Positions 1-6,160 of a DNA stretch of 10,579 nucleotides are shown in pieces (positions within the stretch are counted from its first letter, which is position 1; each line of letters begins with the position of its first letter). The stretch lies in the NCBI GenBank assembly GCA_938008925.1, contig CALLIQ010000148.1, forward strand, positions 1-10,579, read 5' to 3'. Source of the DNA: an uncultured Acidimicrobiales bacterium (GTDB taxonomy: Bacteria; Actinomycetota; Acidimicrobiia; Acidimicrobiales; SZUA-35). A program made the translations under genes and the position numbers. The notes beneath the pieces are model-generated. The model did no database searches, was not told where the DNA came from, and saw nothing but the letters and a program-made list of their open reading frames with translations.

Positions 1-978
1 GTGGTCGGCTACACCGCAGACGACCTCGACATCTGGGCCGAGTGCGTCGCCCGTTGCCTTCGAGGGGCCGGCGTCGAGCCGGGCCACATGCTGCACAACG
101 CATACGGGTACGGGCTCTTCACCGGGGGCCTCGGGCTGCACATGGGTGCCGAAGCGGCCGGCATCAACGTCGTCCCGGTCTCCGGCGGCAACACCGAACG
201 GCAGCTGACCCTGATCGACGACTTCGCCCCCGAAGCAATCTGCTGCACGCCCTCCTACGCGCTGACGCTCGCCGAACTCCTCGGCGAAGCCGGCCCGCCG
301 ACGTCGATGCGGGTGGCGATCCTCGGCGCCGAGCCCTGGACGAACGAGACCCGGACGGCGATCGAGGAGGGTCTCGGACTCATCGGGGTGAACATCTACG
401 GCCTCTCCGAGGTGATCGGTCCCGGCGTCTCGTGTGAGACCGCCGACCGAGACGGACTCGTGATCATGGAGGACCACTTCCTTCCCGAGATCGTCGATCC
501 CGACACGGGCGAACGACTCCCCGACGGCGAGATCGGCGTGCTGGTCCTCACCAGCCTCACCAAGCAGGCGTTCCCGATCCTCCGATACTGGACCGGCGAT
601 CTGTGCTCCATCACTCGCGAGCCGGCGTCGTGCGGGCGAACCCACGCCCGCATGTCGTTCGTGGTCGGCCGAGCCGACGACATGCTCGTCATCAGAGGCG
701 TCAACGTCTACCCGAGCCAAGTCGAGCACACGCTCGTCGGTCTCGACGGCGTCAGCCCGCACTTCCAACTCGTGGTGAACCGTGAGGGCACCCTCGACAC
801 ACTCCACATCCGGGCGGAACGCGACGACTCCGGCAGCGCGATCGAACCGGGCCAGGTCATCGAAGCGATGCGCTCGTCGCTCGGTATCGGCGTGAGCGTC
901 ACCATCGAAGACCCCGGGTCGGTCCCCCGATCCGAGGGCGGCAAGCTCGCCCGTACCGTCGACAATCGCAACCTCTAG
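1..978 (+). CDS. paaK: Phenylacetate-CoA ligase, 5'-truncated by the window edge
   Basis: Cytoplasmic AMP-forming ligase that activates phenylacetate to phenylacetyl-CoA, the first step of the aerobic phenylacetate pathway. The visible 325 codons match the PaaK family from roughly residue 110 onward. Seen are the YGYGLFTGGLG block (35-45), the GAEPW block (109-113), the YGLSE adenylate-binding motif (133-137), a YWTGD motif (196-200), the hinge region GRADDMLVIRGVNVYPSQ (223-240) and the C-terminal PRSEGGKLAR stretch with the probable catalytic lysine K315. The family usually reads SEGK there, so this copy appears to have one extra glycine. The GTG at base 1 is an internal valine codon: the sequence aligns to the middle of PaaK and the N-terminal phosphate-binding region is missing, so the true start lies upstream of the window. 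The stop TAG at 976-978 overlaps the ribosome-binding site of paaA, making it the first visible gene of the paa operon. Confidence 0.95.
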   Translation: MVGYTADDLDIWAECVARCLRGAGVEPGHMLHNAYGYGLFTGGLGLHMGAEAAGINVVPVSGGNTERQLTLIDDFAPEAICCTPSYALTLAELLGEAGPPTSMRVAILGAEPWTNETRTAIEEGLGLIGVNIYGLSEVIGPGVSCETADRDGLVIMEDHFLPEIVDPDTGERLPDGEIGVLVLTSLTKQAFPILRYWTGDLCSITREPASCGRTHARMSFVVGRADDMLVIRGVNVYPSQVEHTLVGLDGVSPHFQLVVNREGTLDTLHIRAERDDSGSAIEPGQVIEAMRSSLGIGVSVTIEDPGSVPRSEGGKLARTVDNRNL

Positions 979-981
979 GAG
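977..981 (+). promoter_or_regulatory. Ribosome-binding site of paaA
   Basis: AGGAG lies six bases before the GTG at 988 and overlaps the paaK stop codon. It fixes GTG 988 as the paaA start and shows that translation of paaA is tied to the end of paaK. Confidence 0.75.
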
Positions 982-987
982 ATCATC

Positions 988-1929
988 GTGCGCACCTGGA
1001 ACGACCTCGACGACTTCCAAGCCTTCATCGACGACGGCGGCATGGTCGAAGCCGGCGACGACATGCCCGACGAGTACCGGTCGGAGGTGTTCCGGTTCAT
1101 CGAGTTCCACGCGAACTCCGAACTCATGGGCGGGTTGACCGAACGGGACTGGATTCCGAAGGCACCCGGACTTCGCCTCAAGCAGATCTTCCTCGCCAAG
1201 ACCCAGGACGAGATAGGCCACGCACACCTCCTGTACATGGTCGCGGCCGACATGGGCGTGAAAGATCGCCGGTCGATGCTCGAAGACCTCTTCGCCGGCC
1301 GTTCGCGCTTCCACAACGTCTTCCACTACCAGGCGGTCACCTGGGCCGACCAGATCGCGGTCGCCTTCCTCGTCGACGCCGCCGCCTTCGCCAGTCAGCG
1401 AGCCGTGTTCGCCGAGTGCACCTACGGCCCCTACAAGCGGGTGCTCAAGCGGATCGTGTCGGAGGAGGGATTCCACATGCGCCACGGCGAAGAGATGCTC
1501 CTCCGACTCGCCGAAGGCACCGAGATCCAGCGTCAGATGTTCCAGGAAGCGCTCGACCGGTGGTGGTGGCCGGCGGTCCAGCTCTTCGGGCCGGATTCCG
1601 ATCCGAACGACCCGTTGCTCGCCTGGAAGATCAAGTCGCAGCCCAACGAGCAGCTGCGCCACGCCTACATCCAGAAGTACGTCCCCCTCCTGCACAGCTA
1701 CGACTTCGAGATCCCCGATCCGAACCTGCGCTACGACGACGACGCAGAGGCTTGGTTGACCAGCGACATCGACTGGGAGCCGCTCAAGGCGACGATGCGA
1801 AACGGTGGCCCCGACTCTCGACGGCGAATCGAAAACGCCGCTGCCAACTGGACCGACACAGCGTGGGTCCGAGAAGCGATGGATCACGGAGTGATGGATC
1901 AGAACGCAACCGCAGCGGCGGGCACGTGA
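988..1929 (+). CDS. paaA: Ring 1,2-phenylacetyl-CoA epoxidase, catalytic subunit PaaA
   Basis: Diiron monooxygenase subunit that inserts one oxygen atom into the aromatic ring of phenylacetyl-CoA to give the 1,2-epoxide, working in the cytoplasm as part of the PaaABC complex. The 313-residue protein is close to the usual ~310. It is a ferritin-like helical protein with the expected metal ligands: E45 in the first helix, E75 and H78 in QDEIGH, D130 in FLVDAA, and E160 and H163 in EEGFHMRHG. The blocks WWWPAVQLFGP (192-202) and WVREA (293-297) are also family-typical. The GTG start is supported by the AGGAG site just upstream. The gene begins nine bases after paaK and its TGA overlaps the paaD start as ATGA. 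The last few residues (alanine-rich) are a non-conserved tail. Ligand assignment follows alignment from memory to the E. coli PaaA family. Confidence 0.96.
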   Translation: MRTWNDLDDFQAFIDDGGMVEAGDDMPDEYRSEVFRFIEFHANSELMGGLTERDWIPKAPGLRLKQIFLAKTQDEIGHAHLLYMVAADMGVKDRRSMLEDLFAGRSRFHNVFHYQAVTWADQIAVAFLVDAAAFASQRAVFAECTYGPYKRVLKRIVSEEGFHMRHGEEMLLRLAEGTEIQRQMFQEALDRWWWPAVQLFGPDSDPNDPLLAWKIKSQPNEQLRHAYIQKYVPLLHSYDFEIPDPNLRYDDDAEAWLTSDIDWEPLKATMRNGGPDSRRRIENAAANWTDTAWVREAMDHGVMDQNATAAAGT

Positions 1930-2387
1930 TGAGCCCCTCAGCCGTCCACGACGCCGTCGCATCGGTGAACGATCCCGAGTATCCCGACGTATCGATCGTC
2001 GATCTCGGTCTTCTGGTTTCGATCGACGTCGATGAAGCGAATCGGTCGGCAACCGTCGACCTCGTTCCCACGTTCACCGGATGCCCCGCTCTCGCCATGA
2101 TCGCCGGCGACGTCGAGGCCGCAGTCCTCACCGTCGAGGGCATCGACAGCGCCAGCGTCAGCTGGCGACGCGACGTCGTGTGGGACACCGACCGCATGTC
2201 GTTCGCGGCCAAACGCCGTCTCGCGACCGACTACACCGTGACGCTTCGGCGCAAAGACGGAACGCTCCGATGCCCGGTGTGCGGGAGCGACGCCGTGACC
2301 GACCAGTCGATGGCCGGACCGTCGCGATGCCGTTCGGTCGCATGGTGTCCGAGCTGCCGAAACCCTGTCGAGGTGATGCGAGCATGA
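1929..2387 (+). CDS. paaD: Phenylacetyl-CoA epoxidase maturation protein PaaD
   Basis: Small cytoplasmic protein of the MIP18/DUF59 family needed for an active epoxidase, probably through iron-sulfur or diiron assembly; its exact role is not settled. The 152 residues show DPEYPDVSIVDLGLL near the N terminus (15-29), then PTFTGCP (47-53) with the conserved C52. A C-terminal zinc-ribbon-like tail carries C115-x2-C118, C134 and C140-x2-C143. The cysteine tail separates PaaD from the related SufT-type proteins that consist of the DUF59 domain alone. The start ATG at 1929 overlaps the paaA stop (ATGA) and lacks a strong ribosome-binding site, consistent with translational coupling. The open frame extends far upstream inside paaA in another frame, but only the part from 1929 resembles PaaD. 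Its place directly after paaA, not after paaC, is unusual. Confidence 0.93.
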   Translation: MSPSAVHDAVASVNDPEYPDVSIVDLGLLVSIDVDEANRSATVDLVPTFTGCPALAMIAGDVEAAVLTVEGIDSASVSWRRDVVWDTDRMSFAAKRRLATDYTVTLRRKDGTLRCPVCGSDAVTDQSMAGPSRCRSVAWCPSCRNPVEVMRA

Positions 2388-2665
2388 AGACCTGGGAAGT
2401 GTTCTTGAAGAAGGCGGGGCGGGAAGAGTTCCGCCACGTCGGCGCCATGCAAGCACCGGATGCCGACCTGGCGCTCGTCCTGGCGCAGGAGAGCTACTGC
2501 CGCCGAGCCGAGGGAGCAGAGATGTGGCTCGTCGAGCGCGACCACATCGTCGCCGCCGAACCGTCGATCCTCGCCGCCAACGCTGACAAGCCCCACCGAC
2601 ACAACGACGGCACCAGGATCGCCGAACACCGCCGCGGGGTCCGCCAGAGCGAGGCCAACTCATGA
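2384..2665 (+). CDS. paaB: Phenylacetyl-CoA epoxidase subunit PaaB
   Basis: Small structural subunit that in studied systems bridges PaaA-PaaC pairs and may help electron transfer; it has no metal site of its own. The 93-residue protein matches the family in its first 60 residues: WEVFLKKAG at the start, RHVGAMQAPDADLAL (17-31), then YCRRAEGAEMWLVERDHIVA (38-57). The C-terminal third differs from E. coli PaaB: the usual DPAESKVYRHPTFY block is not recognisable, and an ADKPHRHNDG stretch stands in its place. The ATG at 2384 overlaps the paaD stop as ATGA, and a GAGGTG element (2370-2375) sits eight bases upstream. The stop overlaps the paaC start in the same way. A longer open frame upstream exists only because of high GC and overlaps paaD. 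Confidence 0.92.
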   Translation: MKTWEVFLKKAGREEFRHVGAMQAPDADLALVLAQESYCRRAEGAEMWLVERDHIVAAEPSILAANADKPHRHNDGTRIAEHRRGVRQSEANS

Positions 2666-3492
2666 GCACGCTTTCCGATGCCGCCCGCAACCACCTCCTC
2701 GCCCTCGCCGACGACGAGCACATTCTCGGAGCAAGGCACGCCCGCTGGATCGGCCTCGGCCCGTTCCTCGAGGAAGATCTCGCCTTCTGTTCGATCGCCC
2801 AAGACGAGCTCGGCCACGCCATCTCGCTCTACGAGGTCATCCTCGGCGGCGGTGGAGAATCGGACGATGCCAGCCAGCCGGTCGATGACCGCATCATCGA
2901 CCACTTCGCCCTCCTCCGAGCGCCGGAGGACTACCGAAGCTGCCACCTCGTCGAGGCGCCGTGCACCGCATGGAACGACGCCCTCGTGCGGCACTGGCTC
3001 TACGACTTCGCCGAAGAACTCCGGTGGACTGCGCTCGCATCGTCCACCGTCGCGTCGATTCCGCAGCGGGCGGCACAGGCCGAGCGGGAAGAAGCCTTTC
3101 ATCGCAACCACGCGGACCTGTTGATGGCGAAGGCCCTCAGCACCACCGCACAGGCCAGAGCCCAGATCGAGACCTCGCTTCGAGCGCTCCTCCCTCTCGC
3201 CGCCGGGCTGTTCGATCCCTTGATCGATGAGGCGCAAGCGCTCGATGAAGGCGTCGTGGCCGAGCCGGCCGAGCAGATCGGCCGGGCATGGTGGGCCGCG
3301 GCGACCGATCGCTTGACGCAATGGGGCGTCGACGTCGACCAGGTCGTCGACGGAGGCCACGACTCGTTCGCCGATCTCGTCGCCACGGGCTCATCGGACC
3401 AGCGGAATCGTCAGGCTCGGAGCGAAGCCTTCGGGCCGCTGCTCGAATCGCTCCAGGAAGTGATCACGCTCGACACCAACGCTCGCTGGTAG
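2662..3492 (+). CDS. paaC: Phenylacetyl-CoA epoxidase subunit PaaC, with apparent diiron ligands kept
   Basis: Partner of PaaA in the epoxidase core, with the same ferritin-like fold. In E. coli PaaC is regarded as structural and lacks most metal ligands. This 276-residue copy is longer than the E. coli protein (~248). It begins with the family block LADDEHILGARHARWIG (15-31) and LEEDLAF (36-42). Unlike E. coli, which reads DLLGQ, it has QDELGHA (47-53). Aligned with PaaA by spacing, E19, E49, H52, D115, E144 and H147 fall where the six PaaA ligands lie. GARSEAF-type residues near 253-257 lead to the conserved C-terminal block. The ATG at 2662 overlaps the paaB stop (ATGA), with GAGG at 2651-2654 as ribosome-binding site. 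It is the last gene of the operon here; no paaE follows and the next gene is convergent. Confidence 0.93.
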   Translation: MSTLSDAARNHLLALADDEHILGARHARWIGLGPFLEEDLAFCSIAQDELGHAISLYEVILGGGGESDDASQPVDDRIIDHFALLRAPEDYRSCHLVEAPCTAWNDALVRHWLYDFAEELRWTALASSTVASIPQRAAQAEREEAFHRNHADLLMAKALSTTAQARAQIETSLRALLPLAAGLFDPLIDEAQALDEGVVAEPAEQIGRAWWAAATDRLTQWGVDVDQVVDGGHDSFADLVATGSSDQRNRQARSEAFGPLLESLQEVITLDTNARW

Positions 3493-3496
3493 CCGA

Positions 3497-3540
3497 GCTC
3501 AGAACACAGCCCGGCTCAGGACACAGCCCGGCTCAGGCCG
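3497..3540. repeat. 17-bp tandem repeat at the convergent gene junction
   Basis: The unit GCTCAGRACACAGCCCG occurs at 3497-3513 and 3514-3530 with a single difference (A/G at unit position 7), followed by a partial third copy from 3531. It fills nearly the whole 40-base space between the paaC stop and the stop of the opposing c-di-GMP gene, whose TGA (3535-3533) lies inside it. Each unit contains the short self-complementary element AGCCCGGCT (3508-3516 and 3525-3533), but there is no T-tract, so a terminator role is only possible, not shown. Confidence 0.8.
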
Positions 3541-6055
3541 GAGTTCGCTCGTGGAGTTTAGTCCTCGCAACCAGCGTGTCGCCGTCGACGGGTCGGCTGA
3601 AGTGGAAGCCCTGCGCATAGTGCACTCCCGCACCGAGAACGAGGTCGAGTTCGCTCTGGCTCTCGATTCCCTCTGCGACGACTTCGAAGCCGAGACTCCG
3701 TGCCATCTCGGCGATCGCCTTGAGCACCGACTGCTCCCGGCTCGTGGCCGTCGAGACGAACGAGCGGCCGATCTTGAGCGAATCGACTTCGAGCCCACTC
3801 AGCTCGGCCAGCGGTGTCTGACCGACGCCGAAGTGGTCGAGGGAGATCCGAACGCCGCGGGATCGCAGCTCGCGAATCGTGGCGCGTGCGGACGCTTCGG
3901 CCCCGTACGCCGTCTGTTCCGGTCGCTCGAGCACGAGCCGCCGCGGTTCGACCCCGGCCTCCACGAGCAGATCGATCACCCAGTCAGCGAACGCAGACGT
4001 GGCGAAATGGCACGCGCTCGTGTTCACGGTGAGGAACCACTTGGCTGCGACGTCACTCGTCTGTGACCACCGAGCGAGCGAAGCGACGCCTTCTTCGATC
4101 GCCCATCGGTCGATCTCCTCGAGCACGCCGATCTCTTCGGCCAGCGGCAGGAACTCGCCGGGTGCCGTGAGCCCGTTCCGCGGGTGGTTCCATCGAACGA
4201 GTGCTTCCACGCCAACGATGTCGGACGTGGCCCCGTGCACGATGGTCTGGAAGTAGAGCTCGAGCTCGTTGTTCTCGATCGCTTTGCGGAGCGCGACCTC
4301 CTGCGAGAGACGATCGACCGTCTCGGCCTGCATCGAATAGTCGAATTCGACGACGGTTTCGGAGTTGGTCGCCTTCGCTTGATACATCGCCTTGTCGGCG
4401 TTGCGCAGCAACTCCTCGGGTTGCGCATCGCCGTCGGCGACGACGAGGCCGACCGATGCGCTGATCTCGACCTCGGAGCCGTCGATGATGGTCGGCTGGT
4501 TCAGCACCTCGAAGTAGCGGGCCGCCGCCGTGGCGGCCATCTCCTGGCTCGTGATCCCCTGACAGACGATCACGAACTCGTCGCCACCGAGACGTGCGAC
4601 CGTGTCCCCGGCACGGCAAACCGAGCGAAGCCGCTCCGCGACCTCGACGAGAATCTGATCCCCCGCCTCGTGGCCGAGCGAGTCGTTGATGGCCTTGAAC
4701 TTGTTGAGGTCGACGAACATGACCGCCAGGTCGTCGCCCGCGGTGTCCGCCGTGTCGACGGCCAGCCGGAGCTGTGAGATGAGATGGGCGCGGTTCGGCA
4801 GGCCGGTGAGCTCATCGAAGAGGGCTCGGCGACGAAGCTCCGCCCGGCTCCGACGATCGTCCGAGATGTCTTCGACCTGGATCAGGATGTGGCGAGAGCC
4901 ATCCGCTGCGTCGATCGCACTGACCGACTCCTTCATCCACACCGCGGAACCGTTCATCGTGCGGTAGCGGCGCTCCGCTTGATCTGCGGTCGAACCGTGA
5001 GCCCGGATGTCGGCCATCTGTTCGGTCGCTTCCTTGCGGTCCGCTCCGTCGACGAGATCGAGGAGCCGAGTGCCGAGGAGCTCCTCGGGCAGGTAGCCGA
5101 GCTTGCTGGCGAAGCGAGGATTGACGGCGAGCACGTCGCCGTCCGCGTCGATCTCGACGACACCCATCGGCGCATTGGTGAACGACGCTTCGAACCGAGC
5201 GATCGCCGCCTCACGGGCCGCAGCGACATGGTCGCGCGTGCTGAGCAGGTCGAGAAGACGCCGCGTGGCGGCCCACGTGGCGATGCCGAGGATCGCTGTC
5301 AGCAGGAGGCCGAGCGACATGACGAGGCGCACCTCGTTCGACTCGGGCACGACGAGATGACCAGCCGGGGAGACGACATCGAGCGTCGCGGTGTCGCCGA
5401 GCACGGCGATCGGTCGAGCCGATGACAACGCTTGCGCTTCGGGCTCGAGGAACACACCGGCGCCGACGTCGACCATGCTCGGCGTCGCCGCCTGGACCTC
5501 GCCGAGGCCGGGAAGTCCGGAGAGATCCGCAGACGCGACCGTCGAGTCGACGAGCGGATCGAGGGCCGACTCGAGGTCGACGACGACCGCGACCGAGCGA
5601 ACGGAGCTGTCAGGGTCAAAGACTCGGTAGGTGAGGGTGTTGGCCCATCGGCCTTCGGTCGTCGCCGTGATGCCTCGGACGAGGCCAGGGACTTCGTCGG
5701 CGTCGAGCGAGCCCTCGGGGAGCTCCAGTTGCGACTCGACACCAGAGGAGAGCGACACGGCCTGGATCGACGGCCCAGCATCGAAGACGTCCAAGCCTTC
5801 GACGACGGCGGAGAACTCGTCATCACCGGCAGCGAGCAGGGTGTGAACGATCACATCGATGCGGGCTGCTTCCGCCCGTACCAGTTCGGCCTTGTCGTCA
5901 GCGGTGCTCGCGAACTCGCTCACGAGCGCTGCCTCGGCGAGGTCCCGTTCGGCCTCGACCCGGTCGGCCCGAGACGCGGAGTACTGCAGGGTCGCCGTCA
6001 GCCCGACGGCGACGACCGCCGCAGGCACGATTCGGAGCGCTCCTTGCCACCTCAC
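3533..6055 (-). CDS. Membrane-anchored PAS-GGDEF-EAL c-di-GMP signalling protein
   Basis: An 840-residue inner-membrane protein predicted to control the second messenger c-di-GMP. Order of parts: transmembrane segment (about 7-23), an extracytoplasmic sensor region of unknown type (about 30-240), second transmembrane segment (about 243-263), short linker, PAS domain (about 285-400), GGDEF domain (about 408-570) and EAL domain (about 580-835). The cyclase motif GGDEF (490-494) is intact, as is the RAGD inhibitory I-site (481-484) five residues before it. In the EAL domain E617, N678, E710, E713, K761, E795 and Q815 are kept. The usual DDFG reads DHFG (740-743) and KID reads KIG (761-763), so phosphodiesterase activity is doubtful. 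Start: GTG at 6055, preceded by AGGTGA, giving a basic N terminus before the first membrane segment. It is the last gene of the - strand run and is convergent with paaC. Confidence 0.92.
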   Translation of the reverse strand: MRWQGALRIVPAAVVAVGLTATLQYSASRADRVEAERDLAEAALVSEFASTADDKAELVRAEAARIDVIVHTLLAAGDDEFSAVVEGLDVFDAGPSIQAVSLSSGVESQLELPEGSLDADEVPGLVRGITATTEGRWANTLTYRVFDPDSSVRSVAVVVDLESALDPLVDSTVASADLSGLPGLGEVQAATPSMVDVGAGVFLEPEAQALSSARPIAVLGDTATLDVVSPAGHLVVPESNEVRLVMSLGLLLTAILGIATWAATRRLLDLLSTRDHVAAAREAAIARFEASFTNAPMGVVEIDADGDVLAVNPRFASKLGYLPEELLGTRLLDLVDGADRKEATEQMADIRAHGSTADQAERRYRTMNGSAVWMKESVSAIDAADGSRHILIQVEDISDDRRSRAELRRRALFDELTGLPNRAHLISQLRLAVDTADTAGDDLAVMFVDLNKFKAINDSLGHEAGDQILVEVAERLRSVCRAGDTVARLGGDEFVIVCQGITSQEMAATAAARYFEVLNQPTIIDGSEVEISASVGLVVADGDAQPEELLRNADKAMYQAKATNSETVVEFDYSMQAETVDRLSQEVALRKAIENNELELYFQTIVHGATSDIVGVEALVRWNHPRNGLTAPGEFLPLAEEIGVLEEIDRWAIEEGVASLARWSQTSDVAAKWFLTVNTSACHFATSAFADWVIDLLVEAGVEPRRLVLERPEQTAYGAEASARATIRELRSRGVRISLDHFGVGQTPLAELSGLEVDSLKIGRSFVSTATSREQSVLKAIAEMARSLGFEVVAEGIESQSELDLVLGAGVHYAQGFHFSRPVDGDTLVARTKLHERTPA

Positions 6056-6094
6056 GCATCACCTATCGGCAATTCGTGACCCATCGTTGAGATT

Positions 6095-6117
6095 GATCAG
6101 GCCAAAAGGCCCAGATC
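6095..6117 (-). other. Stem-loop and GATCAGGC direct repeat before the c-di-GMP gene
   Basis: GGCC-AAAA-GGCC (6100-6111) forms a short hairpin, flanked by GATC on both sides (6095-6098 and 6114-6117), giving an imperfect extended stem. GATCAGGC is also present twice in direct orientation (6095-6102 and 6114-6121, 19 bases apart), which could be a protein-binding site. It lies between the DUF3179 gene and the GGDEF-EAL start. There is no T-tract after it in either direction, so calling it a terminator or an operator would be a guess. Confidence 0.3.
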
Positions 6118-6136
6118 AGGCTTCGCAGGCTGTTCA

Positions 6137-6160
6137 GAACCCGCTTCGCGACCGGGGTTC
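6137..6160 (-). terminator. Possible weak stem-loop at the end of the DUF3179 gene
   Basis: GAACCC (6137-6142) pairs with GGGTTC (6155-6160) around a ~12-base centre, and G6143-C6153 can extend the stem with a bulge. The structure overlaps the stop codon of the lipoprotein gene (6161-6159). No run of T follows on the - strand, so it may only slow decay or transcription, and read-through into the GGDEF-EAL gene remains possible. Confidence 0.3.

Noticed and set aside
1..3. GTG at base 1 as a real start codon
   Set aside because: The sequence aligns to the middle of PaaK (VGYT block); the N-terminal ~100 residues are missing, so this is an internal valine at the window edge.
1416..1928. Upstream extension of the paaD frame inside paaA
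   Set aside because: PaaD similarity starts only at ATG 1929; the upstream part is a frame-shifted shadow of paaA.
1938..3360. - strand open frames of 294 and 288 codons under paaD, paaB and paaC
   Set aside because: They oppose genes with clear family matches and show no known motif.
3497..3540. CRISPR-like repeat
   Set aside because: Units are adjacent with no spacers and only two and a half copies; a simple tandem repeat.
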